Shown: in pieces, positions 31,374 through 39,780 of the stretch | Numbering within the stretch: position 1 is the stretch's first letter | Layout: the number at the start of each line of letters is the position of its first letter | Source of the DNA: Candidatus Aminicenantota bacterium | GTDB lineage: Bacteria; Acidobacteriota; Aminicenantia; Aminicenantales; Aminicenantaceae | Assembly (NCBI GenBank): GCA_030669305.1 | Contig: DAOVDU010000010.1 | Coordinates: forward strand, 1-39,780 | Length of the DNA stretch: 39,780 bases | Direction: 5' to 3' | Notes under the pieces: model-generated | What the model was told of the DNA's origin: nothing | Databases searched by the model: none | The model's input: only the letters and a program-made list of their open reading frames with translations | Translations under genes and position numbers: made by a program

Positions 31374-33142
31374 ATAATGATAAAAAAATTAAACTAACTA
31401 TTAATGATAAACCTATTGAAGTAGAAGAAGGAATAACTATTCTCCAAGCTGCCAAGATGCTGGATATTGATATCCCTACATTATGCTATCATCCTCTTCT
31501 GGAACCTTATGCAGCCTGCCGGGTATGCGTAGTAGAGAGAAAAATCGGAGAAAACTCTGACTTAGTCACATCCTGTAACACAAAAGTTCAAGAAGGAATG
31601 GTCATTTACACAGATTCGGAAAATGCAACAAAAGCAAGGCGATTAAATGTCGAGCTGCTCATGGCCCAAGCCCCTGCTGCAGAACCAGTTCAGCAAATCG
31701 CAAAAGAATTGGGTATCGAAAAAACAAGGTTCGAAATAGAAGATCCGAACGAAAAATGTATCCTCTGCGGGTTATGTGTACGAACATGCGAGCAGATAGT
31801 GGGAGCAGAGGCCATAAGCTTCATTGAAAGAGGAAAGAACCGAACAGTATCTCCTCCTTTCGGAGAGCCATCCGAAGCCTGTATTGGCTGTACAGCCTGT
31901 GCCTATTTCTGCCCTACAGAAGCTATTACAGTCGAAGATCTATATGGAAGAAAAGTTATCCATAATGAACTGAACCTTGGCCCCTCGACTGCAATTCTAG
32001 TTCCTATTCGCCAGGCTGTTCCTATGGTCCCCGTCATCGACGAAGAAGCATGTATTCATTTTAAAACCGGAGAGTGCAAAATCTGCGAGAAGGTTTGCGA
32101 GAAAGAAGCTATTAACTATGAAATGGAAGACGAAGAAATTGAAATCGAAGTGGGCTCTATAATTTTAGCCTCAGGCTTTAAACCTTTCGATGCTACGAGA
32201 ATACCTGCTTACGGATATGGAAGATTAAATAACGTCATAACAGGCTTGGAATTTGAAAGATTGAACAATGCCTCAGGGCCCACAGATGGAAAAATTCTCT
32301 TGGCCAACGGAGAAGAGCCGAAAGCAGTGGGTATTGTCCACTGTGTCGGATCTCGTGATAAAAACTATAATGAATACTGCTCCAGGGTCTGCTGTATGTA
32401 CTCATTAAAATTTGCCCATCTTATCAAGGAAAAAACAAACGCAGAAATTTACGATTTTTACATTGACATGAGATGCTTCGGAAAGGGGTATGAAGAATTC
32501 TATCATCGTCTATTAGAAGAAGGAACCAAATTTATAAGAGGATGCGTCTCTGAGGTGACAGATCTTGCTCTGACAGAGCAAGAAGAAGGCAAGCTCATCA
32601 TCCATGTCGAAGACACCTTGTTAGGAATAGTCAGAAGAATTCCAGTTGATATGGTCATTCTGGCCACAGGTCTTGAACCAGGATTGGATCAAAACGAAAT
32701 TGCAAAAATCTTTAACATCTCCTGCAGCCAAGATACTTTCTTCCTAGAGAGGCACCCAAAGCTTGCTCCTGTATCTACATTTTCTGATGGAATATTTCTG
32801 GCCGGGACATGCCAGTCACCAAAGGATATTCCAGATACAGTCGCACAGGCGGGTGCTGCAGCTTCCGAAGCTTTAGCTCTGGCCGATAAGGGAACATTTG
32901 AACTCGAACCTATTACTGCAGAAATAGACGAAGAGCTCTGTGCCGGATGCCAATTGTGCATTGGACTCTGCCCCTTCACAGCCATAACCTATAATAAAGA
33001 AAAAGGGATTTCTGAGATCAATGATGCCCTTTGTAAGGGTTGCGGGACCTGTGTCTCGGCTTGCCCCTCAGGTGCATCCCAACAGAAACACTTCCGAGAC
33101 TCACAAATCTTCGCGGAAATTGAAGGAATATTTATCGAGTAA
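31370..33142 (+). CDS. NuoG-like Fe-S arm fused to the C-terminal half of HdrA
   Basis: 590 residues. Residues 1-85 are a [2Fe-2S] ferredoxin (Cys39, 50, 53, 69). The usual NuoG His-Cys3 cluster motif is absent; the site reads LLMAQAPAAEPVQQIAKEL. Two [4Fe-4S] motifs follow (Cys130, 133, 136, 140 and Cys171, 174, 177, 181). From about residue 203 the protein is HdrA: VPIRQAVPMVPVIDEEAC, a cluster at 228/236/239/243, then SIILASGFKPFDA, YGYGRLNNVITGLEFERL, HCVGSRD and a C-terminal double ferredoxin near 523-570. It supplies what the short HdrA at 22766 lacks. It likely bridges NuoF, HdrA-N and MvhD. Confidence 0.93.
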   Translation: MNNDKKIKLTINDKPIEVEEGITILQAAKMLDIDIPTLCYHPLLEPYAACRVCVVERKIGENSDLVTSCNTKVQEGMVIYTDSENATKARRLNVELLMAQAPAAEPVQQIAKELGIEKTRFEIEDPNEKCILCGLCVRTCEQIVGAEAISFIERGKNRTVSPPFGEPSEACIGCTACAYFCPTEAITVEDLYGRKVIHNELNLGPSTAILVPIRQAVPMVPVIDEEACIHFKTGECKICEKVCEKEAINYEMEDEEIEIEVGSIILASGFKPFDATRIPAYGYGRLNNVITGLEFERLNNASGPTDGKILLANGEEPKAVGIVHCVGSRDKNYNEYCSRVCCMYSLKFAHLIKEKTNAEIYDFYIDMRCFGKGYEEFYHRLLEEGTKFIRGCVSEVTDLALTEQEEGKLIIHVEDTLLGIVRRIPVDMVILATGLEPGLDQNEIAKIFNISCSQDTFFLERHPKLAPVSTFSDGIFLAGTCQSPKDIPDTVAQAGAAASEALALADKGTFELEPITAEIDEELCAGCQLCIGLCPFTAITYNKEKGISEINDALCKGCGTCVSACPSGASQQKHFRDSQIFAEIEGIFIE

Positions 33143-33241
33143 AAACTTATTGTAGAATCTTTAATTTAATTTAGTTATAATATCCCGTTTATATTCTCTA
33201 CATGAAAAAGTGATTTAATAACAATCAAGAGGAGGCCAACT
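33143..33241 (+). promoter_or_regulatory. 99-bp gap before mvhD, possible weak internal promoter
   Basis: This is the only sizeable gap in the operon. TATAAT occurs at 33176-33181, but the nearest TTGTAG is 20 bp upstream, so promoter activity is uncertain. No sigma-54 site. GAGGAGG lies 6 bp before the mvhD start. Confidence 0.35.
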
Positions 33242-33682
33242 ATGGCAAATGAAGCATTCGAACCCAAATTAGTTGGTTTCTTGTGTAATTGGTGCTCCTA
33301 TACTGGTGCCGACTTAGCAGGAACAGCTCGAATGACCTACGCACCGAATATACGTATTATTCGAGTCATGTGCAGCGGCCGGGTGGACCCTCAATTTGTC
33401 CTTAAAGCATTCATAGAGGGAGCTGATGGTGTCCTTATTTCCGGATGTCACCCGGGTGACTGTCATTACCAAGAAGGCAACTATAACGCCTTAAGAAGGC
33501 ATAGACTCCTTTCCAAAATGCTGGAACAGTTCGGCATTGAGCGAGAAAGGTTCAGGTTGGAATGGGTTTCAGCTGCTGAGGGAGTAAAATTCCAGCAAAT
33601 CTGTGATGAATTTACAGAACAAATCAAGAAACTAGGACCTTTAAACTTAAACGGAGGCAAAGATGAGCACAGAGAAGCCTAA
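33242..33682 (+). CDS. mvhD: MvhD-like [2Fe-2S] electron-transfer subunit
   Basis: 146 residues. The conserved [19 protein letters not shown] start, VMCSGRVDP and [14 protein letters not shown] identify the MvhD/FlpD family, which passes electrons from the hydrogenase to HdrA. It overlaps the small-subunit gene by 20 bp. Confidence 0.95.
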   Translation: MANEAFEPKLVGFLCNWCSYTGADLAGTARMTYAPNIRIIRVMCSGRVDPQFVLKAFIEGADGVLISGCHPGDCHYQEGNYNALRRHRLLSKMLEQFGIERERFRLEWVSAAEGVKFQQICDEFTEQIKKLGPLNLNGGKDEHREA

Positions 33683-34643
33683 GGTTGCTTTTTACTGGTG
33701 TGCATCCTGTGGAGGATGCGAAGAGGCTGTTATCGATCTGGCCGAAGACATTCTAAAGGTTGTCGAAGCAGTGGATATCGTCTTCTGGCCCGTAGCTTTA
33801 GACTTTAAGAAAAAAGACGTCGAAGCTATGAAAGATGGCTCAATTGCTGTTAGCTTTATCAACGGTGCTGTACGGCTTTCAGAACAGGAGGAGATGGTAA
33901 AACTTTTAAGACAGAAATCAGGGCTCGTCGTGGCCTTTGGAAGCTGCTCTCATCTAGGTGGAATTCCCGGGTTGGGAAACTTCTGGAACAAAGAAACCAT
34001 CTTCAGACGGGCTTACCTTACAACACCTTCCACAGATAATCCTGATGGAACTGTTCCCTTAGAAAAGACAGAAGTTGACGGCAAGGAACTTACACTCCCA
34101 CGCTTTTATGACACGGTATACACGTTAGACCAGGTAATCGATGTGGATTATTATCTTCCGGGCTGTGCTCCTCCTCCAGATTTGATTATGAATGCGCTGC
34201 AAGCCATACTGGAAGGAAAACTTCCTCCAAAAGGAGCGGTCCTTTCTCCAAATAAATCCCTTTGTGATGACTGCAAGAGGAATGAATCAAAGCCTGAAAA
34301 GCTAACTATCAAGGAAATCAAAAGACCCTGGGAAGTAGAGCTTGACCCTGAAAAATGTTTTCTGGCTCAGGGAGTCATCTGTATGGGACCTGCAACCCGA
34401 ACAGGCTGCGGCGAAAGATGCATAGAAGCCAACATGCCCTGCAGGGGCTGCTTCGGACCAACAGACCAGGTCATTGACCAGGGGGCAAAGTTCCTTTCAT
34501 CCCTTGCGTCGATTCTAGATACTGATGATGAAAAAGAGATAGAAAAGATTGTGGATACTATTGTTGACCCAGCTGGAACATTTTATCGTTTCAGTCTGCC
34601 TTCCTCAATCTTTAGAAGAAGAAGAATGGAGGATATAAAATGA
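33663..34643 (+). CDS. mvhG: [NiFe] hydrogenase small subunit, group 3c (MvhG-like)
   Basis: 326 residues, no Tat signal, so cytoplasmic. Proximal cluster ligands include Cys13, Cys16 (CASCGGCEE), the later GSCSHLGG and [10 protein letters not shown]-terminal Cys sets ([37 protein letters not shown]) bind further clusters. It transfers electrons from the Ni-Fe site towards MvhD. ATGA overlap with mvhA. Confidence 0.94.
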   Translation: MSTEKPKVAFYWCASCGGCEEAVIDLAEDILKVVEAVDIVFWPVALDFKKKDVEAMKDGSIAVSFINGAVRLSEQEEMVKLLRQKSGLVVAFGSCSHLGGIPGLGNFWNKETIFRRAYLTTPSTDNPDGTVPLEKTEVDGKELTLPRFYDTVYTLDQVIDVDYYLPGCAPPPDLIMNALQAILEGKLPPKGAVLSPNKSLCDDCKRNESKPEKLTIKEIKRPWEVELDPEKCFLAQGVICMGPATRTGCGERCIEANMPCRGCFGPTDQVIDQGAKFLSSLASILDTDDEKEIEKIVDTIVDPAGTFYRFSLPSSIFRRRRMEDIK

Positions 34644-36106
34644 CTAATAATAAAAGAATAACTATAGATCCCATAACTCGCTTGGAAGGACATGGCAAGA
34701 TTGAAATCTTTCTGGATGACAAAGGGGATGTGGAAAGAGCTTTTCTGCAGATACCTGAATTACGGGGATTTGAGCAGTTTGCCGTAGGAAGACCTGCAGA
34801 GGAAATGCCAAGAATAACCCCCCGTATCTGCGGAGTCTGCCCTACTGCCCATCACATGGCTTCGACTAAAACTTTAGATGACCTTTTCCACGTTGAGCCA
34901 ACTCCCACAGGCCGGATGATCAGAGAACTCATCTACAACGCTTTCCAGTTTGAAGATCATACCCTTCATTTTTTCTTCCTGGGAGGTCCAGACTTTGTCG
35001 TCGGACCTCAAGCCCCTGCTGGTGACAGAAACATACTGGGTGTTATTGGAAAAGTAGGCCTGGAGATAGGAGGCAAAGTCATCCGTGCAAGGAGAGAAGC
35101 CCGAGAAATTATCAATTATTTGGGCGGAAAAATAATTCACCCTGTCTGCGGACTTCCTGGCGGCGTCTCAAAAGCATTGGACGAGGAGCATAGAGTACAA
35201 TTCTTAGACTCAGCAAAGTTCATAGTAGAATTTTCACAGTTTGCCCTTCAAATCTTTGATGACATCGTCCTTAAAAACAAAGAGTATGTGGATATTGTTG
35301 TCGGAGACGCTTATCAAATCAAAACCTACTACATGGGCCTGGTTGACGAAAAAAACAAGGTAAATTTCTATGACGGAGATATTCGCGTTGTAGAACCTGA
35401 AGGAAAAGAGTTCGCAAAATTCAAAGCTCGAGATTATCTCGATCATATCTCTGAACATGTAGAACCCTGGACTTATGTTAAATTCCCATTCCTGAAAAAT
35501 ATTGGCTGGAAAGGGTTTGTTGAAGGAAAAGACAGCGGCGTATACAGGGTCGCTCCTCTGGCTCGGCTCAACGCTTCCGATGGAATGGCCACTCCTCTGG
35601 CTCAAGAACATTACGAAAAGATGTATGAAGTTCTCGGCGAAAAGCCATCACATCATACATTGGCCTTCCACTGGGCCCGATTGATCGAAGCTCTGCAAGC
35701 CAGTGAGTCAATGGTTCAACTTCTTGAAAACAAAGATATATTAGATCCCAACATCCGGAACATCCCCACAGAAACTCCAACAGAAGGCGTAGGTGTAGTA
35801 GAAGCACCCAGAGGTACTCTCTTCCACCACTATAAAACCGATGAAAAAGGAATCATAACTGAAGCCAACCTCATCGTAGCCACAGTAAATAATGCTGCTG
35901 CTATCAACATGTCTATCGAAAAAGCAGCCAAGGCTTTGATCAAAGGCGGAAAAGTTACAGAAGGGCTCTTGAATATGACAGAGATGGCCTTCAGGGCCTA
36001 TGACCCATGTCATGCCTGTGGAACCCATGCCCTTCCAGGAGACATGCCTCTAGTGATAAAAATCTACGACAAAGATAGAGAACTTGTCAAACAGCTAAAG
36101 AAATAA
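34640..36106 (+). CDS. mvhA: [NiFe] hydrogenase large subunit, group 3c (MvhA-like)
   Basis: 488 residues. Ni-Fe ligands are complete: RICGVCPTAHH (Cys64, Cys67) and DPCHACGTH (Cys457, Cys460, His463). The 25 residues after His463 are probably removed by a maturation protease after nickel insertion. It oxidises or produces H2. No hyp maturation genes or protease lie in the window. Last gene of the operon. Confidence 0.95.
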   Translation: MTNNKRITIDPITRLEGHGKIEIFLDDKGDVERAFLQIPELRGFEQFAVGRPAEEMPRITPRICGVCPTAHHMASTKTLDDLFHVEPTPTGRMIRELIYNAFQFEDHTLHFFFLGGPDFVVGPQAPAGDRNILGVIGKVGLEIGGKVIRARREAREIINYLGGKIIHPVCGLPGGVSKALDEEHRVQFLDSAKFIVEFSQFALQIFDDIVLKNKEYVDIVVGDAYQIKTYYMGLVDEKNKVNFYDGDIRVVEPEGKEFAKFKARDYLDHISEHVEPWTYVKFPFLKNIGWKGFVEGKDSGVYRVAPLARLNASDGMATPLAQEHYEKMYEVLGEKPSHHTLAFHWARLIEALQASESMVQLLENKDILDPNIRNIPTETPTEGVGVVEAPRGTLFHHYKTDEKGIITEANLIVATVNNAAAINMSIEKAAKALIKGGKVTEGLLNMTEMAFRAYDPCHACGTHALPGDMPLVIKIYDKDRELVKQLKK

Positions 36107-36110
36107 ACTC

Positions 36111-36150
36111 GGTTGGTCGGTTAGTCGGTTGGTCGGTTAATCAGTTTATT
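36111..36150. repeat. 8-bp tandem tract after mvhA
   Basis: GGTTGGTC, GGTTAGTC, GGTTGGTC, GGTTAATC and AGTTTATT start 4 bp after the mvhA stop. This is the cleanest octamer tract in the window. Confidence 0.88.
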
Positions 36151-36152
36151 TT

Positions 36153-36187
36153 AAGGGCTCCTCTTCCATTTGTGGGGATAAGCCCTT
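36153..36187 (+). terminator. Possible stem-loop after the hdr-mvh operon
   Basis: AAGGGCT (36153-36159) pairs with AGCCCTT (36181-36187), with CCTC/GGGG able to extend the stem inward. Only a short T-run follows, so intrinsic termination is uncertain. Confidence 0.35.
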
Positions 36188-36290
36188 TAGCTCCAAAATT
36201 ACATTTATTGCTGATTGCCCGCGACTTAAATTAAAATCCCAAACTAATATTGGCAAGTCGTAAACGGACTAAACTTTTGTCTCACTTTTG

Positions 36291-36320
36291 TTGCATGTCT
36301 TGCTAATTTTAGAGTATAAT
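36291..36320 (+). promoter_or_regulatory. Predicted sigma-70 promoter for the cache kinase
   Basis: TTGCAT (36291-36296), 18-bp spacer, perfect TATAAT (36315-36320), 34 bp before the ATG. No clear Shine-Dalgarno sequence precedes the ATG. Confidence 0.5.
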
Positions 36321-36354
36321 CAATTTTAAAAGAAGCATTCTTCAACAAATAAAA

Positions 36355-38340
36355 ATGAATTTTCCTCATTTCTCTTTACGGACGAAGATTATACTCAGTT
36401 TTCTCATAATTATTATCATCGGAGGTTTAATCTCTCTGAGTCTTGGCTTCAGGTTGATTAAAAACACTCTTATCTCTCAAGCCCAGGTGAAGGTCAACCA
36501 TGATCTTGCTTCTGCCTGGATGGTATTCTACGAAAAGCTTAACGATATAAAAGACATCGTTAGTTTAACTGCCACCAGAGAAAGCGTTCAGGAAGCCTTA
36601 AGAAAAGGCAAACAAGACATTCTTCTTAAATATCTTAGCCGCGTAAGAAAAGAATATGGATTAGATATCTTAACACTTACCGATCACAAAGGAAAAGTGT
36701 TGGTGAGAACTAGAAACCCTGAAATAATGCGAGATAATCAATCTCAGGATGAAATAGTCAAAAGGTCCCTTAAAGGAGATATTTTAGCTTATCCTCAGAT
36801 TATCTCTCAAGAAGAACTCCTTAAAGAAGGACAAGATCTGGCTGAACAAGCCTATATAGAATTTATCCCAACCCCCAAGGCTGCTGCGCGTCCTGAAAAT
36901 AAAGAGACAAGCGGTATGATGCTAAAATCGGCTTATCCGATTATCGACGAAAACAACACCCTCCTAGGTGTACTTTATGGAGGAATATTGCTCAACCGAA
37001 ACTATGAGATTGTCGACCGCGTGAAGGAAATTGTATACAAAGAAGAAAAGTATAAGGGTCGAGAAGTTGGGACGGCGACGATTTTTCAGCATGATTTACG
37101 GATCTCGACCAATGTTAAAAATAAAACAGGAACCAGAGCCATCGGCACAAGAGTTTCTAAGGAAGTCAATACTGCTGTGCTAAAGGAAGGCAAAGCCTGG
37201 ATTCACAGAGCCTTTGTTGTTAACGACTGGTACATTACAGCCTATGAGCCTATAAAAAATATCGATAACAAAATTATCGGCATCCTCTACGTTGGGATGC
37301 TTGAAAAGCCCTACATTGATACAACTATGCAAGTCATGCTGACTTTTACCGTAATGGCTTCTCTCTGTGTTGTTCTGCTGTTGGTTATTCTGTATTTTTC
37401 CACAACAAGAATCATCAACCCGCTGCAAAAGATGGTCGTAGCTACTCAAGAAATTGCTAAAGGAGATTTGTCCCATAAAGTTGAAGTAAACTCCAAAGAT
37501 GAAATTGGCTACCTGGCTGAATCCTTCAACCAAATGACAGAAGACCTAAAATCGGCCAATCAAAAACTTATCGAATGGGGAAAAACTCTAGAGAAAAAAG
37601 TCGAAGAACGAACAAAAGAACTGACTAAAATGCAAGCCCATCTCTTTCAATCCGAAAAACTTGCATCTCTTGGAAAACTATCCGCAGGTATAGCGCATGA
37701 AATAAACAATCCATTAGGAGGGGTCCTCATCTACAGCCATCTATTGCTTGAAGATACAGATAAAAGTAGTCCGCATTATGAAAACTTAAAAAAGATAGTC
37801 AAAGAGACTTCCCGGTGCAAGGATATCGTCAAGGGGCTTCTTGAATTTGCACGTCCCAAAGATCTTGAAATGTCTTTGATAGATATCAACAAGCTCGTGG
37901 ACAAATCCCTTTCCATCATGGAAGGCCAGGCCCTATTTCAGAACATCAGAGTTGAAAAAAGATATTCATCTGACTTATCCAAAATAGTAGCCGACAGCGG
38001 GCAACTTCAACAGGTTTTTATGAATATCATCCTCAATGCCGCAGAATCTATGGACGGAAATGGGTCTCTCATCCTATTTACGTCTCTGGATAAGGATAGT
38101 AAGAATATCAGTATTAAATTTACAGATACAGGCCAAGGTATAAAGGAAGAAGACAAGAAAAGGCTCTTTGAGCCTTTTTTCAGCACAAAAGAAGTCGGCA
38201 AAGGAACTGGCTTAGGACTTGCCATAAGCTACAGCATTATTCAAAAGCATCAAGGAACAATAGAAGTAGCTAGCCAGGTTGGGAAGGGTTCTACCTTCAC
38301 TGTTAAACTCCCTGTAACGAAAGAAATCAAACATGACTGA
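36355..38340 (+). CDS. Membrane sensor histidine kinase, cache-HAMP-HisKA
   Basis: 661 residues. TM1 lies at about 11-33 and TM2 at about 323-350. Between them is a roughly 290-residue periplasmic cache-type sensor (LDILTLTDHKGKVLVRTRNP, LLGVLYGGILLNRNYEIVDRV). HAMP follows (INPLQKMVVATQEIAKGDLS), a coiled coil, then HisKA with phospho-His near 447 (AGIAHEINNPLGG) and HATPase_c (NIILNAAESMDG, DTGQGI, GTGLGLAIS). Ligand unknown. Its last 8 bp overlap the sigma-54 activator gene, its likely partner. Adjacency to mvhA suggests, but does not prove, a link to the hydrogenase. Confidence 0.93.
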   Translation: MNFPHFSLRTKIILSFLIIIIIGGLISLSLGFRLIKNTLISQAQVKVNHDLASAWMVFYEKLNDIKDIVSLTATRESVQEALRKGKQDILLKYLSRVRKEYGLDILTLTDHKGKVLVRTRNPEIMRDNQSQDEIVKRSLKGDILAYPQIISQEELLKEGQDLAEQAYIEFIPTPKAAARPENKETSGMMLKSAYPIIDENNTLLGVLYGGILLNRNYEIVDRVKEIVYKEEKYKGREVGTATIFQHDLRISTNVKNKTGTRAIGTRVSKEVNTAVLKEGKAWIHRAFVVNDWYITAYEPIKNIDNKIIGILYVGMLEKPYIDTTMQVMLTFTVMASLCVVLLLVILYFSTTRIINPLQKMVVATQEIAKGDLSHKVEVNSKDEIGYLAESFNQMTEDLKSANQKLIEWGKTLEKKVEERTKELTKMQAHLFQSEKLASLGKLSAGIAHEINNPLGGVLIYSHLLLEDTDKSSPHYENLKKIVKETSRCKDIVKGLLEFARPKDLEMSLIDINKLVDKSLSIMEGQALFQNIRVEKRYSSDLSKIVADSGQLQQVFMNIILNAAESMDGNGSLILFTSLDKDSKNISIKFTDTGQGIKEEDKKRLFEPFFSTKEVGKGTGLGLAISYSIIQKHQGTIEVASQVGKGSTFTVKLPVTKEIKHD

Positions 38341-39688
38341 AACAGCCAATATTTTAATAATCGATGACGATGAGACCATCCTGGATTCCTGCAGTCAAGT
38401 CCTCAAAAGAGAAGGCCACATTGTCAAAGGGGCTAAAGATGGAGAGAAAGGTTTAGAGCTCTTTAAGAAAGAATTCTTCCACATTGTGCTTCTTGATCTA
38501 AAATTGCCCGGTCTTGATGGGATGGAGGTTTTAAGCGTAATAAAAGAAGAAAGTCCTGAAACGCCTGTTATCATTATAACTGGATTCGCTTCTATCGACT
38601 CTGCAGTTGAATCTATAAAACGGGGGGCATTTGATTACCTGGCAAAACCTTTTAACCCAGAAGAACTGCGCATTATCACTAAGAAAGCTTTAGAAAGTAG
38701 AAAAATCTTTTTTGAAAACATCTATCTCCGCACAGAATTAGAAAAGAAGATTGAATTTAACATGGTTGTTGGCAAAAGCAAAGTTATGGAAAAAGTTTTG
38801 GATATCGTAACACGTGTCAGTCCTACAGAAAGCACAGTTCTTATCACTGGAGAGAGCGGCACAGGGAAAGAACTTATTGCAAGAGAAATTCACAATCACA
38901 GCCTCAGAAAATACGCACCCTTTGTTGTCGTAGATTGTGGAGCCCTGGTGGAAACCCTCTTCGAAAGCGAGCTCTTCGGTCATGTTAAGGGGTCGTTCAC
39001 AGGAGCTTTTGAAACAAAACATGGACGATTCGAAGTCGCCAACGGAGGGACGATCTTTTTAGATGAAATCAGCAACATCAGCCTTAATATCCAGGCTAAT
39101 CTATTAAGAGTTATTCAGGAACGAGAAATTACACGAGTTGGAAGCACAAAGCCTATCAAAGTTGATGTTCGCATTTTGGCAGCCACAAACGAAAATTTGG
39201 CAGATTTGGTAAGGAAAGGGAAATTCAGGGAAGACCTCTTCTATCGTCTGAGTGTTGTCCCTATTCATCTCCCTCTTTTAAAGGAGAGAAAAGAAGATAT
39301 TCCGCTTCTTGTTGATCACTTTTTACACAAGTACAACAAAAGATCGAATAAAAAGATCAACAAAGTTTCTCAGAATATTAAAAAAGCTTTAATGAAATAC
39401 GATTGGCCAGGGAACATCAGGGAATTGGAGAATACAATAGAAAGAGCCGTTGTCCTTTCTAAAAGCGATGAAATCGAACTCGAGGATTTAGTGTATCATG
39501 GAATCAGGTCTGGTTCATCTTTATTGGATCCGACAGACGGAAGGTATAAAACCCTGGATGAGATAGAAAAAGAATATATCAAAACTGTCCTTCAGGCTCA
39601 ATTCGGGAATAAAAGCAAAACGGCAAAAATATTGGGTATCGACCGCAAGACCCTCCTGGCAAAAGTCAAGAAATACAACATTCAGTAA
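38333..39688 (+). CDS. NtrC-family sigma-54-dependent response regulator (second)
   Basis: 451 residues. Receiver with DDD near 11-13 and Asp55 (LLDLKLPG). AAA+ domain with GESGTGKE, GSFTGA in the sigma-54 loop (again Ser for Ala), IFLDEIS Walker B and RVGSTKPI. The Fis HTH is at the end (KSKTAKILGIDRKTLLAKVKKYN). No full sigma-54 promoter exists upstream of the adjacent hdr/mvh genes, so its targets may be elsewhere. Confidence 0.95.
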   Translation: MTETANILIIDDDETILDSCSQVLKREGHIVKGAKDGEKGLELFKKEFFHIVLLDLKLPGLDGMEVLSVIKEESPETPVIIITGFASIDSAVESIKRGAFDYLAKPFNPEELRIITKKALESRKIFFENIYLRTELEKKIEFNMVVGKSKVMEKVLDIVTRVSPTESTVLITGESGTGKELIAREIHNHSLRKYAPFVVVDCGALVETLFESELFGHVKGSFTGAFETKHGRFEVANGGTIFLDEISNISLNIQANLLRVIQEREITRVGSTKPIKVDVRILAATNENLADLVRKGKFREDLFYRLSVVPIHLPLLKERKEDIPLLVDHFLHKYNKRSNKKINKVSQNIKKALMKYDWPGNIRELENTIERAVVLSKSDEIELEDLVYHGIRSGSSLLDPTDGRYKTLDEIEKEYIKTVLQAQFGNKSKTAKILGIDRKTLLAKVKKYNIQ

Positions 39689-39690
39689 AT

Positions 39691-39730
39691 TGTTAGTCTG
39701 TTAGTCAGTTCATCTGTTGGTCTGTTAATA
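39691..39730. repeat. 8-bp tandem tract after the second sigma-54 activator
   Basis: TGTTAGTC, TGTTAGTC, AGTTCATC, TGTTGGTC and TGTTAATA begin 2 bp after the stop codon. The remaining bases to the window end show no gene. Confidence 0.85.
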
Positions 39731-39780
39731 GAATTACGATATTTTACATACTACATACGATATACAGTTTTCTGTGCCCA

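Noticed and set aside
36111-36150. Tandem tract as a CRISPR array
   Set aside because: Units are 8 bp with no spacers, and no cas genes are present.

Overview
The window is A+T-rich, densely coding bacterial DNA. It has no phage genes, no transposase and no CRISPR array. The gene content (bacterial L21/L27, Obg, LigA, NtrC-type sigma-54 regulators, HdrABC, a group-3c type [NiFe] hydrogenase and a NuoE/NuoF-like flavin module) points to a strictly anaerobic, H2-linked bacterium of a poorly cultivated lineage. I cannot name the phylum from sequence alone; an Aminicenantes-like or deltaproteobacteria-like lineage is only a guess.

Layout. 1-4814: the 3' part of a TPR protein gene, ligA, and a convergent PATAN/J-domain/TPR gene. 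4959-7329: a split glutamine-dependent NAD synthetase (separate amidase and synthetase genes, overlapping) followed by rsmI. 7383-12041, minus strand: rplU-rpmA-obgE-nadD-rsfS and then rlmH-dksA/traR-comF. The nadD gene has no ATG, GTG or TTG start before its nucleotide-binding motif and appears to start at ATT behind a strong Shine-Dalgarno sequence. 12204-19830: tRNA-Val, then a signal-transduction block. It holds a PAS histidine kinase with a sigma-54 activator, a sigma-54 promoter driving an unusual Cys-rich response regulator, a second PAS kinase, a receiver-PAS-HD-GYP protein and a small membrane protein. 19927-20825: tRNA-Glu, tRNA-Lys and a lipoprotein gene. 20848-21096: an unlabelled, frameshifted relic of gatA.

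21308-36106 is the main attraction: 16 plus-strand genes, nearly all overlapping or a few bases apart, behind one strong promoter embedded in an 18-bp inverted repeat. The first three encode HdrC, HdrB and only the N-terminal half of HdrA. Then comes a regulatory-looking insert: two DRTGG proteins, an RsbW-like ATPase, an [FeFe]-hydrogenase-like protein with degenerate H-cluster motifs, a PHP protein and a second GHKL ATPase. It is followed by NuoE, an HndB-like [2Fe-2S] protein, a NuoF-GltD/NfnB fusion, and a protein joining a NuoG-like Fe-S arm to the missing C-terminal half of HdrA. MvhD, MvhG and MvhA ([NiFe] hydrogenase) end the run. The simplest reading is one electron-bifurcating or confurcating assembly linking H2, NAD(P)H, ferredoxin and a disulfide-type acceptor. 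A cache-HAMP histidine kinase and a sigma-54 response regulator (36355-39688) follow directly.

At least eight gene-end or intergenic gaps carry short tandem tracts of related 7-9 bp units (GTTAGTC/GTCTATTC-like). Several touch or supply stop codons. They look like one dispersed minisatellite family.
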